From CAHJXF01 sp038240015 (GTDB taxonomy: Bacteria > Pseudomonadota > Gammaproteobacteria > Burkholderiales > Burkholderiaceae_D), in contig JBBSEF010000002.1 in NCBI GenBank assembly GCA_038240015.1, positions 1 through 64,000 of the forward strand: a stretch of DNA of 64,000 bases, given 5' to 3'. A program made the translations under genes and the position numbers. Below the pieces are notes generated by a model. The model saw only the letters and a program-made list of their open reading frames with translations, had not been told where the DNA came from and did no database searches. This document shows positions 22,576 to 30,656 of the stretch, piece after piece (positions within the stretch are counted from its first letter, which is position 1; every line of letters starts with the position of its first letter).

Positions 22576-23625
22576 TCACTTCGCATTCATCAAATCGACG
22601 GTCGCATCGAGCATGCGATTCGAAAATCCCCACTCGTTGTCGTACCACGACGAGACTTTCACCAGTCGACCCGAGACCTTGGTCAGCGTCGCATCGAAGA
22701 TCGACGACGCGGGATTGTGATTGAAGTCGTGCGACACCAACGGCTCGGTGTTGTAGTCGAGGATGCCTTTCAATTCGCCTTCGGCCGCGGCCTTCATGAT
22801 CGCGTCGACTTCTTCGACGGTGGTGTCGCGCGCGGCGATGAACGACAAATCGACGATCGACACGTTGATGGTGGGCACGCGAATCGAAAAGCCGTCGAGC
22901 TTGCCTTTGAGCTCCGGCATGACCAGGCCGATCGACGCGGCCGCGCCGGTCTTGGTCGGGATCATCGACATCGTCGCGCTGCGCGCGCGGCGCAGATCTT
23001 CGTGATAGACATCGGTCAACACCTGGTCGTTGGTGTACGAATGCACGGTCGTCATCAGTCCGGTCACGAGACCGATTTTTTCATGCAGCGGCTTGACCAG
23101 CAGCGCGAGACAGTTGGTGGTGCAACTGCCGTTGGAGATCACCGTGTCGCTCGCCTTGAGCACGCCGTGATTGACGCCGTGCACGATGGTCGCATCGACA
23201 TCCTTGCCGCCGGGCGCCGAGATGATGACCTTCTTTGCGCCGCCCTTGATGTGGGCCGACGCTTTTTCTTTGGTGGTGAACAAGCCTGTGCATTCGAGCA
23301 CCACGTCCACACCGAGCGAGCCCCAAGGAAGCTTGGCTGGATCGCGTTCGGCGAAAACCTTGATGCGGTCGCCCTTCTCCTTGCCCGCGCCTTTTCCCGC
23401 ATCTCTACCCATGGAGACAACGATGGCATCGCCATCCGCCTTCACCGTGCCCGGAAATTTTCCATGCGCCGTGTCGTATTGCGTCAGGTGCGCGTTGGTC
23501 TTCGAATCGCCTAGGTCGTTGATCGCGACGATCTCGATGTCGTGCTTCTTGCCGCTCTCGTAATGCGCGCGAAGGATGTTGCGGCCGATGCGGCCGTAGC
23601 CGTTGATGGCGACTTTGATGGTCAT
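22576..23625 (-). CDS. gap: Glyceraldehyde-3-phosphate dehydrogenase, type I
   Basis: Oxidises glyceraldehyde-3-phosphate with NAD. Landmarks: INGYGRIGRN near residue 7, the active site ISNGSCTTNC with Cys168, GLMTTVHSYTNDQ, DLRRARSATMSMIPT and SWYDNEWGFSNRM. The protein has 349 residues, about 13 more than usual. The extra stretch is MGRDAGKGAGKEK near residues 72-84, between the strands that normally run VVxGDxIKV. The active-site neighbour is Gly (NGSC) instead of the common Ala (NASC). Neither change removes a known catalytic residue. Confidence 0.95.
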   Translation of the reverse strand: MTIKVAINGYGRIGRNILRAHYESGKKHDIEIVAINDLGDSKTNAHLTQYDTAHGKFPGTVKADGDAIVVSMGRDAGKGAGKEKGDRIKVFAERDPAKLPWGSLGVDVVLECTGLFTTKEKASAHIKGGAKKVIISAPGGKDVDATIVHGVNHGVLKASDTVISNGSCTTNCLALLVKPLHEKIGLVTGLMTTVHSYTNDQVLTDVYHEDLRRARSATMSMIPTKTGAAASIGLVMPELKGKLDGFSIRVPTINVSIVDLSFIAARDTTVEEVDAIMKAAAEGELKGILDYNTEPLVSHDFNHNPASSIFDATLTKVSGRLVKVSSWYDNEWGFSNRMLDATVDLMNAK

Positions 23626-23637
23626 CTGTTGTTCTCG

Positions 23638-25704
23638 TTAAGAAGATTTACTGCGAGATTGCACGACGCGCTTCGCCGTCGCGACGACGTTGTCGACGGT
23701 GAAGTGAAAGAACTCGAAAACTATCTTGCCGGGGGCCGATTCGCCAAAGGTATCGATGCCGATCACTGCGCCCTCGGCTCTCACGTATTTCCACCAGCCA
23801 TCGGTGACGCCGGCTTCGATCGCCACGCGCGGAATGCCGGCGGGCAGCACCGACGCTTTGTAATCGACGGCCTGACGATCGAAAACCGTGGTTGATGGCA
23901 TCGACACGACGCGTGCTGCGATCTTCTGCTTGGCGAGGACTTTCGCGGCATCGACCGCGAGTCCGACTTCGGAACCGGTCGCGATCAACACGACTTGCGG
24001 CATCGGCGCGTCCACCAAAACATACGCGCCGCGCGCGATGGCCTTGTTCTGCTTGTCGCTCTTCTCGAGATACGGCAGGTTCTGACGGCTCAACAACAAC
24101 GCGCTCGGTCCGCGATTGCCTTCGACATTGCGCTCGATCGCAGTGGCCCATGCAACCGCGGTCTCGGTGGTATCGGCCGGACGCCACACATCGAGATGAG
24201 GAATCAATCGCAGCGACGCCGCGTGCTCGATCGGCTGATGGGTAGGACCGTCTTCACCCAGACCGATCGAGTCGTGCGTGAACACGAAGATGCTGCGCAA
24301 CTTCATCAACGCGGCGAGGCGAAGCGCGTTGCGACAGTAGTCCGAGAACGTGAGGAAGGTGCCGCCGAACGGCAGCAAGCCGCCGTGCAGCGCGATCCCG
24401 TTCATGATCGCGGCCATGCCGAACTCGCGCACGCCGTAGTGGATGTAGCGCCCACCGTCGGCGGCCAAGCGAACCGTCTTCATACCCTTCCAGTCGGTGA
24501 GGTTGCTGCCCGTCAGGTCGGCCGAGCCGCCGAGCATTTCGGGTAGCTCCGCGACATAGGCTGCGATCGCGGCCTGCGAGGCTTTGCGCGTGGCGATGGC
24601 CTCTTTCTTTTCGGTGGTCGATGCGATCAGCTTCTCGACCGTCGCGGGCCAGGTCGCGGGACGCTCGCCGTGATAGCGACGCGAGAGTTGCGCGGCCTCG
24701 TCGGGATACGCCTTGCGATAGGCTGCGAAACGCGCGTTCCAATCTTTCTCGCGCTTCGCCCCTTCGGCCTTCGCGTCCCACGCGGCGTATATCTCTTTGG
24801 GGATCACGAACGGCGGCTCGGCCCAGCCGATTTCTTTTCGCGCGGCGGCGACTTCATCGACACCGAGCGCTTCGCCGTGCGCTTTGGCCGTGCCCTCGCG
24901 ATGCGGCGCGCCCTTGCCGATGATGGTCTTGCAGATGATCAGTGTGGGCTTCTCTTCGCCCTTGGGTTGATCGAGCGCGCGATTGATCGCGACGTTGACC
25001 GCTTCGACATCGTGACCGTCGATGCCGTCGGCGCCCCCGAGCACGTTCCAGCCGTAAGCCTCGAAGCGCAGCGCAGTATCGTCGGTGAACCAGCCCTTGA
25101 CCTCACCATCGATCGAGATGCCGTTGTGATCGTAGAACGCGACCAGCTTGCCGAGCTTCCACGTGCCCGCGAGCGACGCGGCTTCGTGCGAGACGCCTTC
25201 CATCATGCAGCCGTCGCCCATGAACACGTAGGTGCGATGGTCGATGATGGCGTGGCTCGGTCGATTGAATTCGGTCGAGAGCAACTGCTCGGCCAAGGCC
25301 AGGCCGACCGCGTTGGCAAAGCCCTGTCCGAGCGGACCGGTAGTGGTCTCGACCCCGGGTGTGATGCCCAGTTCGGGATGACCCGGCGTCTTCGAATGGA
25401 GCTGCCGAAAATTCTCGAGCTCCTTCATCGGCAGGTCGTAGCCCGTCAGATGCAGGAGCGCGTACTGCAGCATCGAGCCGTGGCCGTTCGAGAGCAGAAA
25501 GCGATCGCGGTCCATCCACAGAGGATTGGCCGGGTTGTGATGCAGGTGCTGCTTCCACAATGCGACCGCGATATCGGCCATGCCCATCGGCATGCCGGGG
25601 TGTCCCGACTCGGCCTTCTGCACCGCGTCCATCGCGAGTGCGCGAATCGCGTTGGCCATCTTGACGGGAGAGGCAGTGGAAGAAGTGCCGTTGTTCGCAT
25701 CCAT
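23638..25704 (-). CDS. tkt: Transketolase
   Basis: Thiamine-diphosphate enzyme exchanging two-carbon units in the pentose phosphate and Calvin pathways. The 688-residue protein has GHPGMPMGMADIAVALW near residue 34, GDGCMMEGVSHEAASLAG (ThDP-binding, GDG...), KTIIGKGAPHREGTAKAHG, and FVFTHDSIGLGEDGPTHQP. ATG 25704 gives the family N-terminus; a second ATG 15 codons in (MANAIRALAMDAV) is an alternative. It is the first gene of tkt-gap-pgk-pyk, with a probable promoter about 190 bases upstream. Confidence 0.96.
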   Translation of the reverse strand: MDANNGTSSTASPVKMANAIRALAMDAVQKAESGHPGMPMGMADIAVALWKQHLHHNPANPLWMDRDRFLLSNGHGSMLQYALLHLTGYDLPMKELENFRQLHSKTPGHPELGITPGVETTTGPLGQGFANAVGLALAEQLLSTEFNRPSHAIIDHRTYVFMGDGCMMEGVSHEAASLAGTWKLGKLVAFYDHNGISIDGEVKGWFTDDTALRFEAYGWNVLGGADGIDGHDVEAVNVAINRALDQPKGEEKPTLIICKTIIGKGAPHREGTAKAHGEALGVDEVAAARKEIGWAEPPFVIPKEIYAAWDAKAEGAKREKDWNARFAAYRKAYPDEAAQLSRRYHGERPATWPATVEKLIASTTEKKEAIATRKASQAAIAAYVAELPEMLGGSADLTGSNLTDWKGMKTVRLAADGGRYIHYGVREFGMAAIMNGIALHGGLLPFGGTFLTFSDYCRNALRLAALMKLRSIFVFTHDSIGLGEDGPTHQPIEHAASLRLIPHLDVWRPADTTETAVAWATAIERNVEGNRGPSALLLSRQNLPYLEKSDKQNKAIARGAYVLVDAPMPQVVLIATGSEVGLAVDAAKVLAKQKIAARVVSMPSTTVFDRQAVDYKASVLPAGIPRVAIEAGVTDGWWKYVRAEGAVIGIDTFGESAPGKIVFEFFHFTVDNVVATAKRVVQSRSKSS

Positions 25705-25899
25705 GGATGGTTCGCGTGAAAGCGCCGAGGGTGGGAGAATTGACACGAAAGCGGATGCGGTTGCCGAAGCGGCCGCGGATCGATGCGCATGCAGCGCGCG
25801 TTTGACGCGGCTTCGTGATCCGGATCGAATTCGCGCGAATCTGACGAACCGCGCGCCGAACCGGCGGGCCGAACCTGCGCGAGGTTTACGAAGCATGTG

Positions 25900-25908
25900 A
25901 TTTTATCA
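25900..25908 (-). promoter_or_regulatory. Probable extended -10 promoter for tkt operon
   Basis: On the minus strand this reads TGATAAAAT, an extended -10 (TGn plus TAAAAT). No good -35 lies 17 bases upstream. Transcription from here would start near 25893 and leave a leader of about 190 bases before tkt. The rest of 25705-25950 shows no gene. Confidence 0.4.
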
Positions 25909-25950
25909 GACCGAGCAACGACCCATTCGCGATTTCCCGACTCCACACTC

Positions 25951-26685
25951 ATGAGCCTCCCCCGCTTCTACATCGATGCGCCATTGACCATCGGCGAGCC
26001 TTGCGTGCTGTCGCATGAAGCCACGCGTCATGCGTTGCGCGCGCTGCGTCTGCGTCAAGGCGAAATGCTGACGCTCTTCAACGGCCGCGGCGGCGAATAC
26101 GCGGCGCAATTGATGGATGCGCGTGAGCCAGCGGCCGAAGCGCAAGTGGTGGGCTTCGATCCGCGCGAAGCCGAATTGCCTTGGCCGATCACGGTCGCGC
26201 AAGGTTTGTCGTCGGGCGACCGCATGGACTGGACCATCGAGAAATCGGTCGAGCTCGGAGCAACCGGGATCGCACCGCTCTCTATGTCGCGCAGCGTGAC
26301 CCGGCTCACAGCTGAGCGCGCCGCGTCGCGCTGCAAACATTGGCAATCGCTCGCCATCGCTGCGTCGGAACAATGCGGCCGCAATCGCATCGCGACGGTC
26401 GAGCCGGTCGTGCCCTTGACCGACTGGCTCGCGACACTGCCCGATGCGACCCTTCGCCTCGTGCTTGCGCCGGACGGCGCGACGCTTGCTAGCTTTCGAG
26501 CGTCGCCCGAAGGCAGACGCATCGTGTTGTTGACCGGACCCGAGGGCGGGCTGTCCGATGATGAATTGCAGGCGGCCGATGCGGCAGGCTTTCTAGCGCT
26601 GTCACTCGGTCCGCGCATACTCAGAACCGAGACTGCGGCGCCGGTCGCGATTGCCATGCTGACCGCGCGCTGGCATACGGAATGA
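25951..26685 (+). CDS. rsmE: 16S rRNA m3U1498 methyltransferase (RsmE)
   Basis: SPOUT-fold enzyme that methylates uridine 1498 of 16S rRNA. The 244-residue product shows PRFYIDAPLT, SHEATRHALRALRLRQGE near 22-39, EKSVELGATGIAPL and the knot region LLTGPEGGLSDDE with LGPRILRTETA near the C-terminus. ATG 25951 is preferred over 25897 because the family begins at MxxPRF. It is divergent from tkt and just upstream of a YidB-like gene. Confidence 0.95.
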   Translation: MSLPRFYIDAPLTIGEPCVLSHEATRHALRALRLRQGEMLTLFNGRGGEYAAQLMDAREPAAEAQVVGFDPREAELPWPITVAQGLSSGDRMDWTIEKSVELGATGIAPLSMSRSVTRLTAERAASRCKHWQSLAIAASEQCGRNRIATVEPVVPLTDWLATLPDATLRLVLAPDGATLASFRASPEGRRIVLLTGPEGGLSDDELQAADAAGFLALSLGPRILRTETAAPVAIAMLTARWHTE

Positions 26686-26729
26686 ACGTGACTTCAACTA
26701 GCGGGCTGGGCAACCTCAAGGAGAATGAC

Positions 26730-27200
26730 ATGGGACTACTCGACACCATCGGTGGGCTCGCGGAGCAGTTCGGAAATCCGCAGGCAGGCGGCAATCCAAA
26801 GGCCGCGCTCGTGCAAGCCGTGCTAGGGATGCTGGTCCATGGCAACGAGCCGGGCGGCCTCGGAGGTTCGGGTGGGCTCGGTGGGCTCGGCGGGTTGCTG
26901 CAGCGATTCCAGAGCGCGGGGCTGGGCAACGCAGTTGCTTCGTGGGTCGGCACCGGCAGCAATCTTCCCGTGTCGGCCGATCAGATCAAGTCCGCGCTCG
27001 GCGACGGGCCGCTGCGGACCCTGGCCGAGCACGCGGGTATGAGCGAAGACGACGCGGCTTCGCATCTCTCGGGTCTGCTGCCGCAGATGATCGACAAACT
27101 CACGCCGCAAGGACAACTACCCGCGAATGGCATCCACGAAGGCGGACTTGCCGGCGCAGTCGATGTGCTCGGTCAATTGTTCGGCCACAAGACCTCATAG
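26730..27200 (+). CDS. YidB-like (DUF937) protein
   Basis: A 156-residue protein with an AAGGAG ribosome site 6 bases before ATG 26730. MGLLDTIGGLAEQFGN, a Gly/Leu-rich stretch of GGLGG repeats (about 42-56), FQSAGLGNAVASWVGTGSN and the C-terminal HLSGLLPQMIDKLTPQG match the YidB family, whose function is not established. The Gly-Leu repeats are longer than in most relatives and make the linker flexible. Confidence 0.87.
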   Translation: MGLLDTIGGLAEQFGNPQAGGNPKAALVQAVLGMLVHGNEPGGLGGSGGLGGLGGLLQRFQSAGLGNAVASWVGTGSNLPVSADQIKSALGDGPLRTLAEHAGMSEDDAASHLSGLLPQMIDKLTPQGQLPANGIHEGGLAGAVDVLGQLFGHKTS

Positions 27201-27357
27201 AGCCAAGCGCGGGCGCGCGACGCCCAGCGCGTTGGTCGCTGCTTGCTGACCGCGCTCTCACGGCGCTCCCCGCTGGCCTGTCGTCTATCGCATGTCTGAA
27301 AGCGGGCGGCTGCCGTCCTTTCATCCCACGCGCGGCTTACGCATCTACACTTGACCT

Positions 27358-29070
27358 ATGACGCTCGATGTTGCTGAAACCGGCCGACTCGATGAGTTCG
27401 AAAATTCGGCCAGTGTAGTCGTCCGGCACTTCCGCCAGGTGCTGCTCTGGCCGTTGAGGCTGATGCCGGTGCGTCCCACGGTCGGAGCCAGAGGCGAGCC
27501 GCGCACGCATTGCCAAGTGCTGCGCGATCTGGGCGCGGCTTCGCCTTGGCGTGAGATCGACGACGAGTACACCAGCGACCGCGCGCGCTTTCAGGAACGC
27601 CACTACCACGAGTTCGTCACCTTCCTGCCGTATGTGCAACGGTTTCTGTATGGCGATGGACGCTCGCGCGGCACGACAGGCTCGCGCGACGCCGACTCGC
27701 CGATGCGGATGTTTCGCCGCCATGACATTGCCCGCGTGCGTGTCGTTGCGCAGCCCGGCGACGTCCCAGTCACGCTCGACGTCGTGCATGTCGATCTCTA
27801 CTTTTTTTTCGATGTCGATGTGGTGCTGCTCAACGTCGAAGTCAGTGCCGACAACCTGACGCTCGCGCAGGCCCAGGAGCAACTGTATCGCTTCGGTCGC
27901 GGCTACCCGGCGGGCTGGGATTCGCAAGGTCAGGCCTTGCACAGCGCGGCCAGTGTCGAGTGGCTGGCTGCCGACGGACGAACGCTCGCAAGCTCCGACT
28001 CGCAGGAACGCCAGTCCTTTCTCGCCCATGTGTGCGAGCACCGGGCTCCACGCATCGCAGCGCATTGGGCCTTCGTGCTGCAGCCGCTGGTCAACGACCA
28101 TTCGGATGAGCCTGGTGGATTGCGCTACCGCCAGATCGAGTACTACCGCATGCCGCTGATGGGCTATCTCGCGCTCGACGAACCGCGCGCGCTCACGCGC
28201 AGCGATTTCATCCGCTTGGGGCTGGTCACCGGCGCCGGCGACAGCGGCGCGTTGGTCGAGGCCGGCGCACTCCCCTATGCCGAACACCATCTGGCCGATT
28301 TCGAAGAGCGCTTTTGTTATGACCGCTTCTGGCTCAACGCCGGCGCCGCGCCGAACACCCGTTATCTGTGCAGCGGACGCGCGCTGATCGTGGTCGGCGA
28401 CGCCCGCTCAGAGTTCTACGCGTGCCGCGATCGCGGAGTACTGTCGCAATTTCGACATCAGCATTTCCTGTTGTTCTTGATCGCCCATTTTCAAAAGGCT
28501 GCGCTGCTGATGTTTTCCGACCGGCTGGTCGAAGCCTTGAAGGACCTGGACCTGGGCGACGCGGCGAGCGTGCGCCGCTTCAAGCGGGCGATCCGCCGCA
28601 GCTTCGAGGGCTTCCTGCGCTTCACGCACCGCTATTGGTTTCACGAGGTCTCCGAACAGGCTCAGGTACGCGCCTTGTTCCATCTTTGTGCCACGCATCT
28701 CGGCGTGGATCCGCTGTATGCCGAGGTCAAGGAGCGCATCGCCGACATGAACAGCTATCTCGACGCCGATAGCCTGCGCCGTCAAGCCAACACCATCGTG
28801 CGCCTGACGGTCGTTACGATCCTCGGCCTGATCGGCACCGTGACGACGGGCTTTCTCGGCATGAACCTGCTGGCCGAGGCTGACGCGCCGATGAGCCGCA
28901 AACTGGTGATCTTCACGATCACTTTCGCGATCACGACATCGCTCACCTTCTACACGATGAGCAAGTCCAAGGGCCTGTCGGACTTTCTCGATGCGCTTTC
29001 CGACGAACGACTTTCGCCGTGGATGAAATTGAAGGCGCTGGGCTCCGTCTGGCGTCGCAGCGGCGAGTGA
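27358..29070 (+). CDS. CorA-like metal transporter with large N-terminal domain
   Basis: A 570-residue protein. The C-terminal 90 residues carry two membrane helices with the CorA signature Gly-Met-Asn at 501-503 (FLGMNLL), after TIVRLTVVTILGLIGTV. CorA-type channels move Mg or other divalent cations. The cytoplasmic part is about 490 residues, much longer than in typical CorA (about 270), and I do not recognise its first 250 residues. Transport specificity is unknown. No ribosome site precedes ATG 27358; TACACT ends 6 bases before it, suggesting a leaderless message. Confidence 0.8.
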   Translation: MTLDVAETGRLDEFENSASVVVRHFRQVLLWPLRLMPVRPTVGARGEPRTHCQVLRDLGAASPWREIDDEYTSDRARFQERHYHEFVTFLPYVQRFLYGDGRSRGTTGSRDADSPMRMFRRHDIARVRVVAQPGDVPVTLDVVHVDLYFFFDVDVVLLNVEVSADNLTLAQAQEQLYRFGRGYPAGWDSQGQALHSAASVEWLAADGRTLASSDSQERQSFLAHVCEHRAPRIAAHWAFVLQPLVNDHSDEPGGLRYRQIEYYRMPLMGYLALDEPRALTRSDFIRLGLVTGAGDSGALVEAGALPYAEHHLADFEERFCYDRFWLNAGAAPNTRYLCSGRALIVVGDARSEFYACRDRGVLSQFRHQHFLLFLIAHFQKAALLMFSDRLVEALKDLDLGDAASVRRFKRAIRRSFEGFLRFTHRYWFHEVSEQAQVRALFHLCATHLGVDPLYAEVKERIADMNSYLDADSLRRQANTIVRLTVVTILGLIGTVTTGFLGMNLLAEADAPMSRKLVIFTITFAITTSLTFYTMSKSKGLSDFLDALSDERLSPWMKLKALGSVWRRSGE

Positions 29071-29154
29071 GGAGCACGTGAGCGGCACCCCTACGCCGGA
29101 AGCGAAACCTGGCGCAGACTCACTGGATGCAGGCGTGGCTTTTCGGCGAACGCT

Positions 29155-29577
29155 TCAGGCGAAAGAATAAAAAACGCGGAACGCGTGATCGCCTTCGGCG
29201 AGCGAATCAGCCGCATCGCGAAAAGTTTCGAGCAGCGACTCGCGCGCATCCGCATCGAAACCCGGCCCGGTCGGAATGCGATCGAGCAGGATCACGAAGC
29301 CGCCGGCCGACTCTCCCATGTCGAGCAGCGCGTCGTATAGCGCATCGAGATTCGCGCCGTAGTGGCCGGGAAAATCGAGCGCGCGCCCGATGGTCTGGAG
29401 CACTTCGGTCTTCAATGCGGAGCGTCCGCCCGACACCGGTTCGCGCGTGGCGAAATACACATGCACGAAGCGATCGCCGAGCGACGCGGCCGCGTCACCG
29501 AGCTGCTTGGCCGTGAAGTTCTTGACCGCCTGCACGCTCTGCAGCTTGATGCGATGGAAGGGATGGACAACGTTCAT
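29155..29577 (-). CDS. Barstar-family RNase inhibitor
   Basis: A 140-residue protein matching barstar (PF01337). It has a DRFVHVYFATRE strand, KTEVLQTIGRALDFPGHYG, ANLDALYDALLDMG near 74-87 and a C-terminal strand FRVFYSF. Barstars bind and block barnase-like ribonucleases in the cytoplasm. Its ATG overlaps the stop of the adjacent secreted RNase gene (ATGA), so toxin and inhibitor are made together. This is the self-protection partner. Confidence 0.92.
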   Translation of the reverse strand: MNVVHPFHRIKLQSVQAVKNFTAKQLGDAAASLGDRFVHVYFATREPVSGGRSALKTEVLQTIGRALDFPGHYGANLDALYDALLDMGESAGGFVILLDRIPTGPGFDADARESLLETFRDAADSLAEGDHAFRVFYSFA

Positions 29578-30074
29578 TGCAAGATGCGTCTGAAGCTTCG
29601 GTAGTGGTCGTCGCTGTAGTAGTACTCGCCCGAGTTGCGAATGTCGCCGGTGTTGCCTCGTCCTGCAATGATGCGACGCGCGCCGCGCGTTTGCGCGCCC
29701 GGCGTGGGTACCGTGAACTCCGCGTAGTAATCGCGCGGCCGGCGCGGCAGGATACGCTCGCGATTGCCGAACACGACGCCATCGCGCGATGACGCGAACG
29801 GTCCACCGGCATGAATCAACGCAAGCACCTCGCGTCCTTCGCGAGGCAGTTGCGACACCCCGATCGCGCTAACTCGTCGATCGTCGCGTGGGTCGTCGAT
29901 GCCACGCGCCTGGGCATGGTCGGCGAGCGGCGCGAACGCCAGGACGCACACCGACGCGACGATTGCAAGACAAGCGCGGCGTGCCGGCCGCGCAATCCAA
30001 CCAGCAAGCGTACCAAGCAGCGCAGAGGGACCCAGGTTAGCCACGGCGTTTGCAGAATTCGACGAATTTCGCAT
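29574..30074 (-). CDS. Secreted guanyl-specific ribonuclease (barnase/RNase Sa type)
   Basis: A 166-residue protein starting at ATG 30074. A signal segment (ACLAIVASVCVLAFAPLADHA, ending in AQA; about 36-58) is followed by an N1/T1 ribonuclease domain (PF00545). Its end carries VFGNRERILPRRPRDYYAEF, TVPTPGAQTRGARRI and DHYRSFR. The Glu, Arg and His residues in those segments match the catalytic set of the family. It would act outside the cell or on competitors. Coupled to barstar. TTG 30101 is an alternative start. Confidence 0.9.
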   Translation of the reverse strand: MRNSSNSANAVANLGPSALLGTLAGWIARPARRACLAIVASVCVLAFAPLADHAQARGIDDPRDDRRVSAIGVSQLPREGREVLALIHAGGPFASSRDGVVFGNRERILPRRPRDYYAEFTVPTPGAQTRGARRIIAGRGNTGDIRNSGEYYYSDDHYRSFRRILQ

Positions 30075-30275
30075 CGTATCGGCGTCGGCCGCAGTCGGCA
30101 ACTACGCATGCGCTGTATGCGAAGTCACGAGTCGCTTCGCATATCGTCGAGGAACGCCCTCGAGGTTCGTGTTCGCATCGACGTTTGCTTCCGCGCCGAG
30201 AAAGCGAAGCGCCTCCGCCTTCTTTATCATCGTGCCGGCGACGTCGATCGATATCGTGAATGCGATACTCGTGCG

Positions 30276-30656
30276 ATGCAAATGAAGCGACGCTGGCTAC
30301 CGTGGATTGCCGCTGCGATCGTGTGCGCTGTCGCGATCCTCGCGCGCGAGTTCCTGATTCAACCGCCCGAGATCGCCCATCGTTGCGAGGCCATGACGCT
30401 CACCCTGGTCACGCCCGGACCCTGGTGGTGCGGCGTGCGCGCGGCGATCATCATGACGTACGCATGGGGCGGACTGTTCTTCGCCGCCATCGGCCTGTCG
30501 CTGGCCGCGCTGTGGATTCGTCGCGCATCGGTGGGATTCGTTACGCTCGCCGTCGGCCTGGTTGCGATCGTCTGGTACAGCTACGAGCCGGGCGCAATGG
30601 CGATCATCGTCGGCACGCTGGTGCTTGCGAGAGCGCAGTTGCAGTCGCGGTCGTAG
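30276..30656 (+). CDS. Small membrane protein of unknown function
   Basis: A 126-residue protein from ATG 30276 with an N-terminal helix (WIAAAIVCAVAILA, about 10-23), a short loop with two Cys (C37, C52), and two or three further helices (about 55-80, 86-103 and 107-120). It is not similar to anything I recognise. Its 3' end overlaps the convergent GH17-like gene by 53 bases. No clear ribosome site. Confidence 0.5.
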   Translation: MQMKRRWLPWIAAAIVCAVAILAREFLIQPPEIAHRCEAMTLTLVTPGPWWCGVRAAIIMTYAWGGLFFAAIGLSLAALWIRRASVGFVTLAVGLVAIVWYSYEPGAMAIIVGTLVLARAQLQSRS

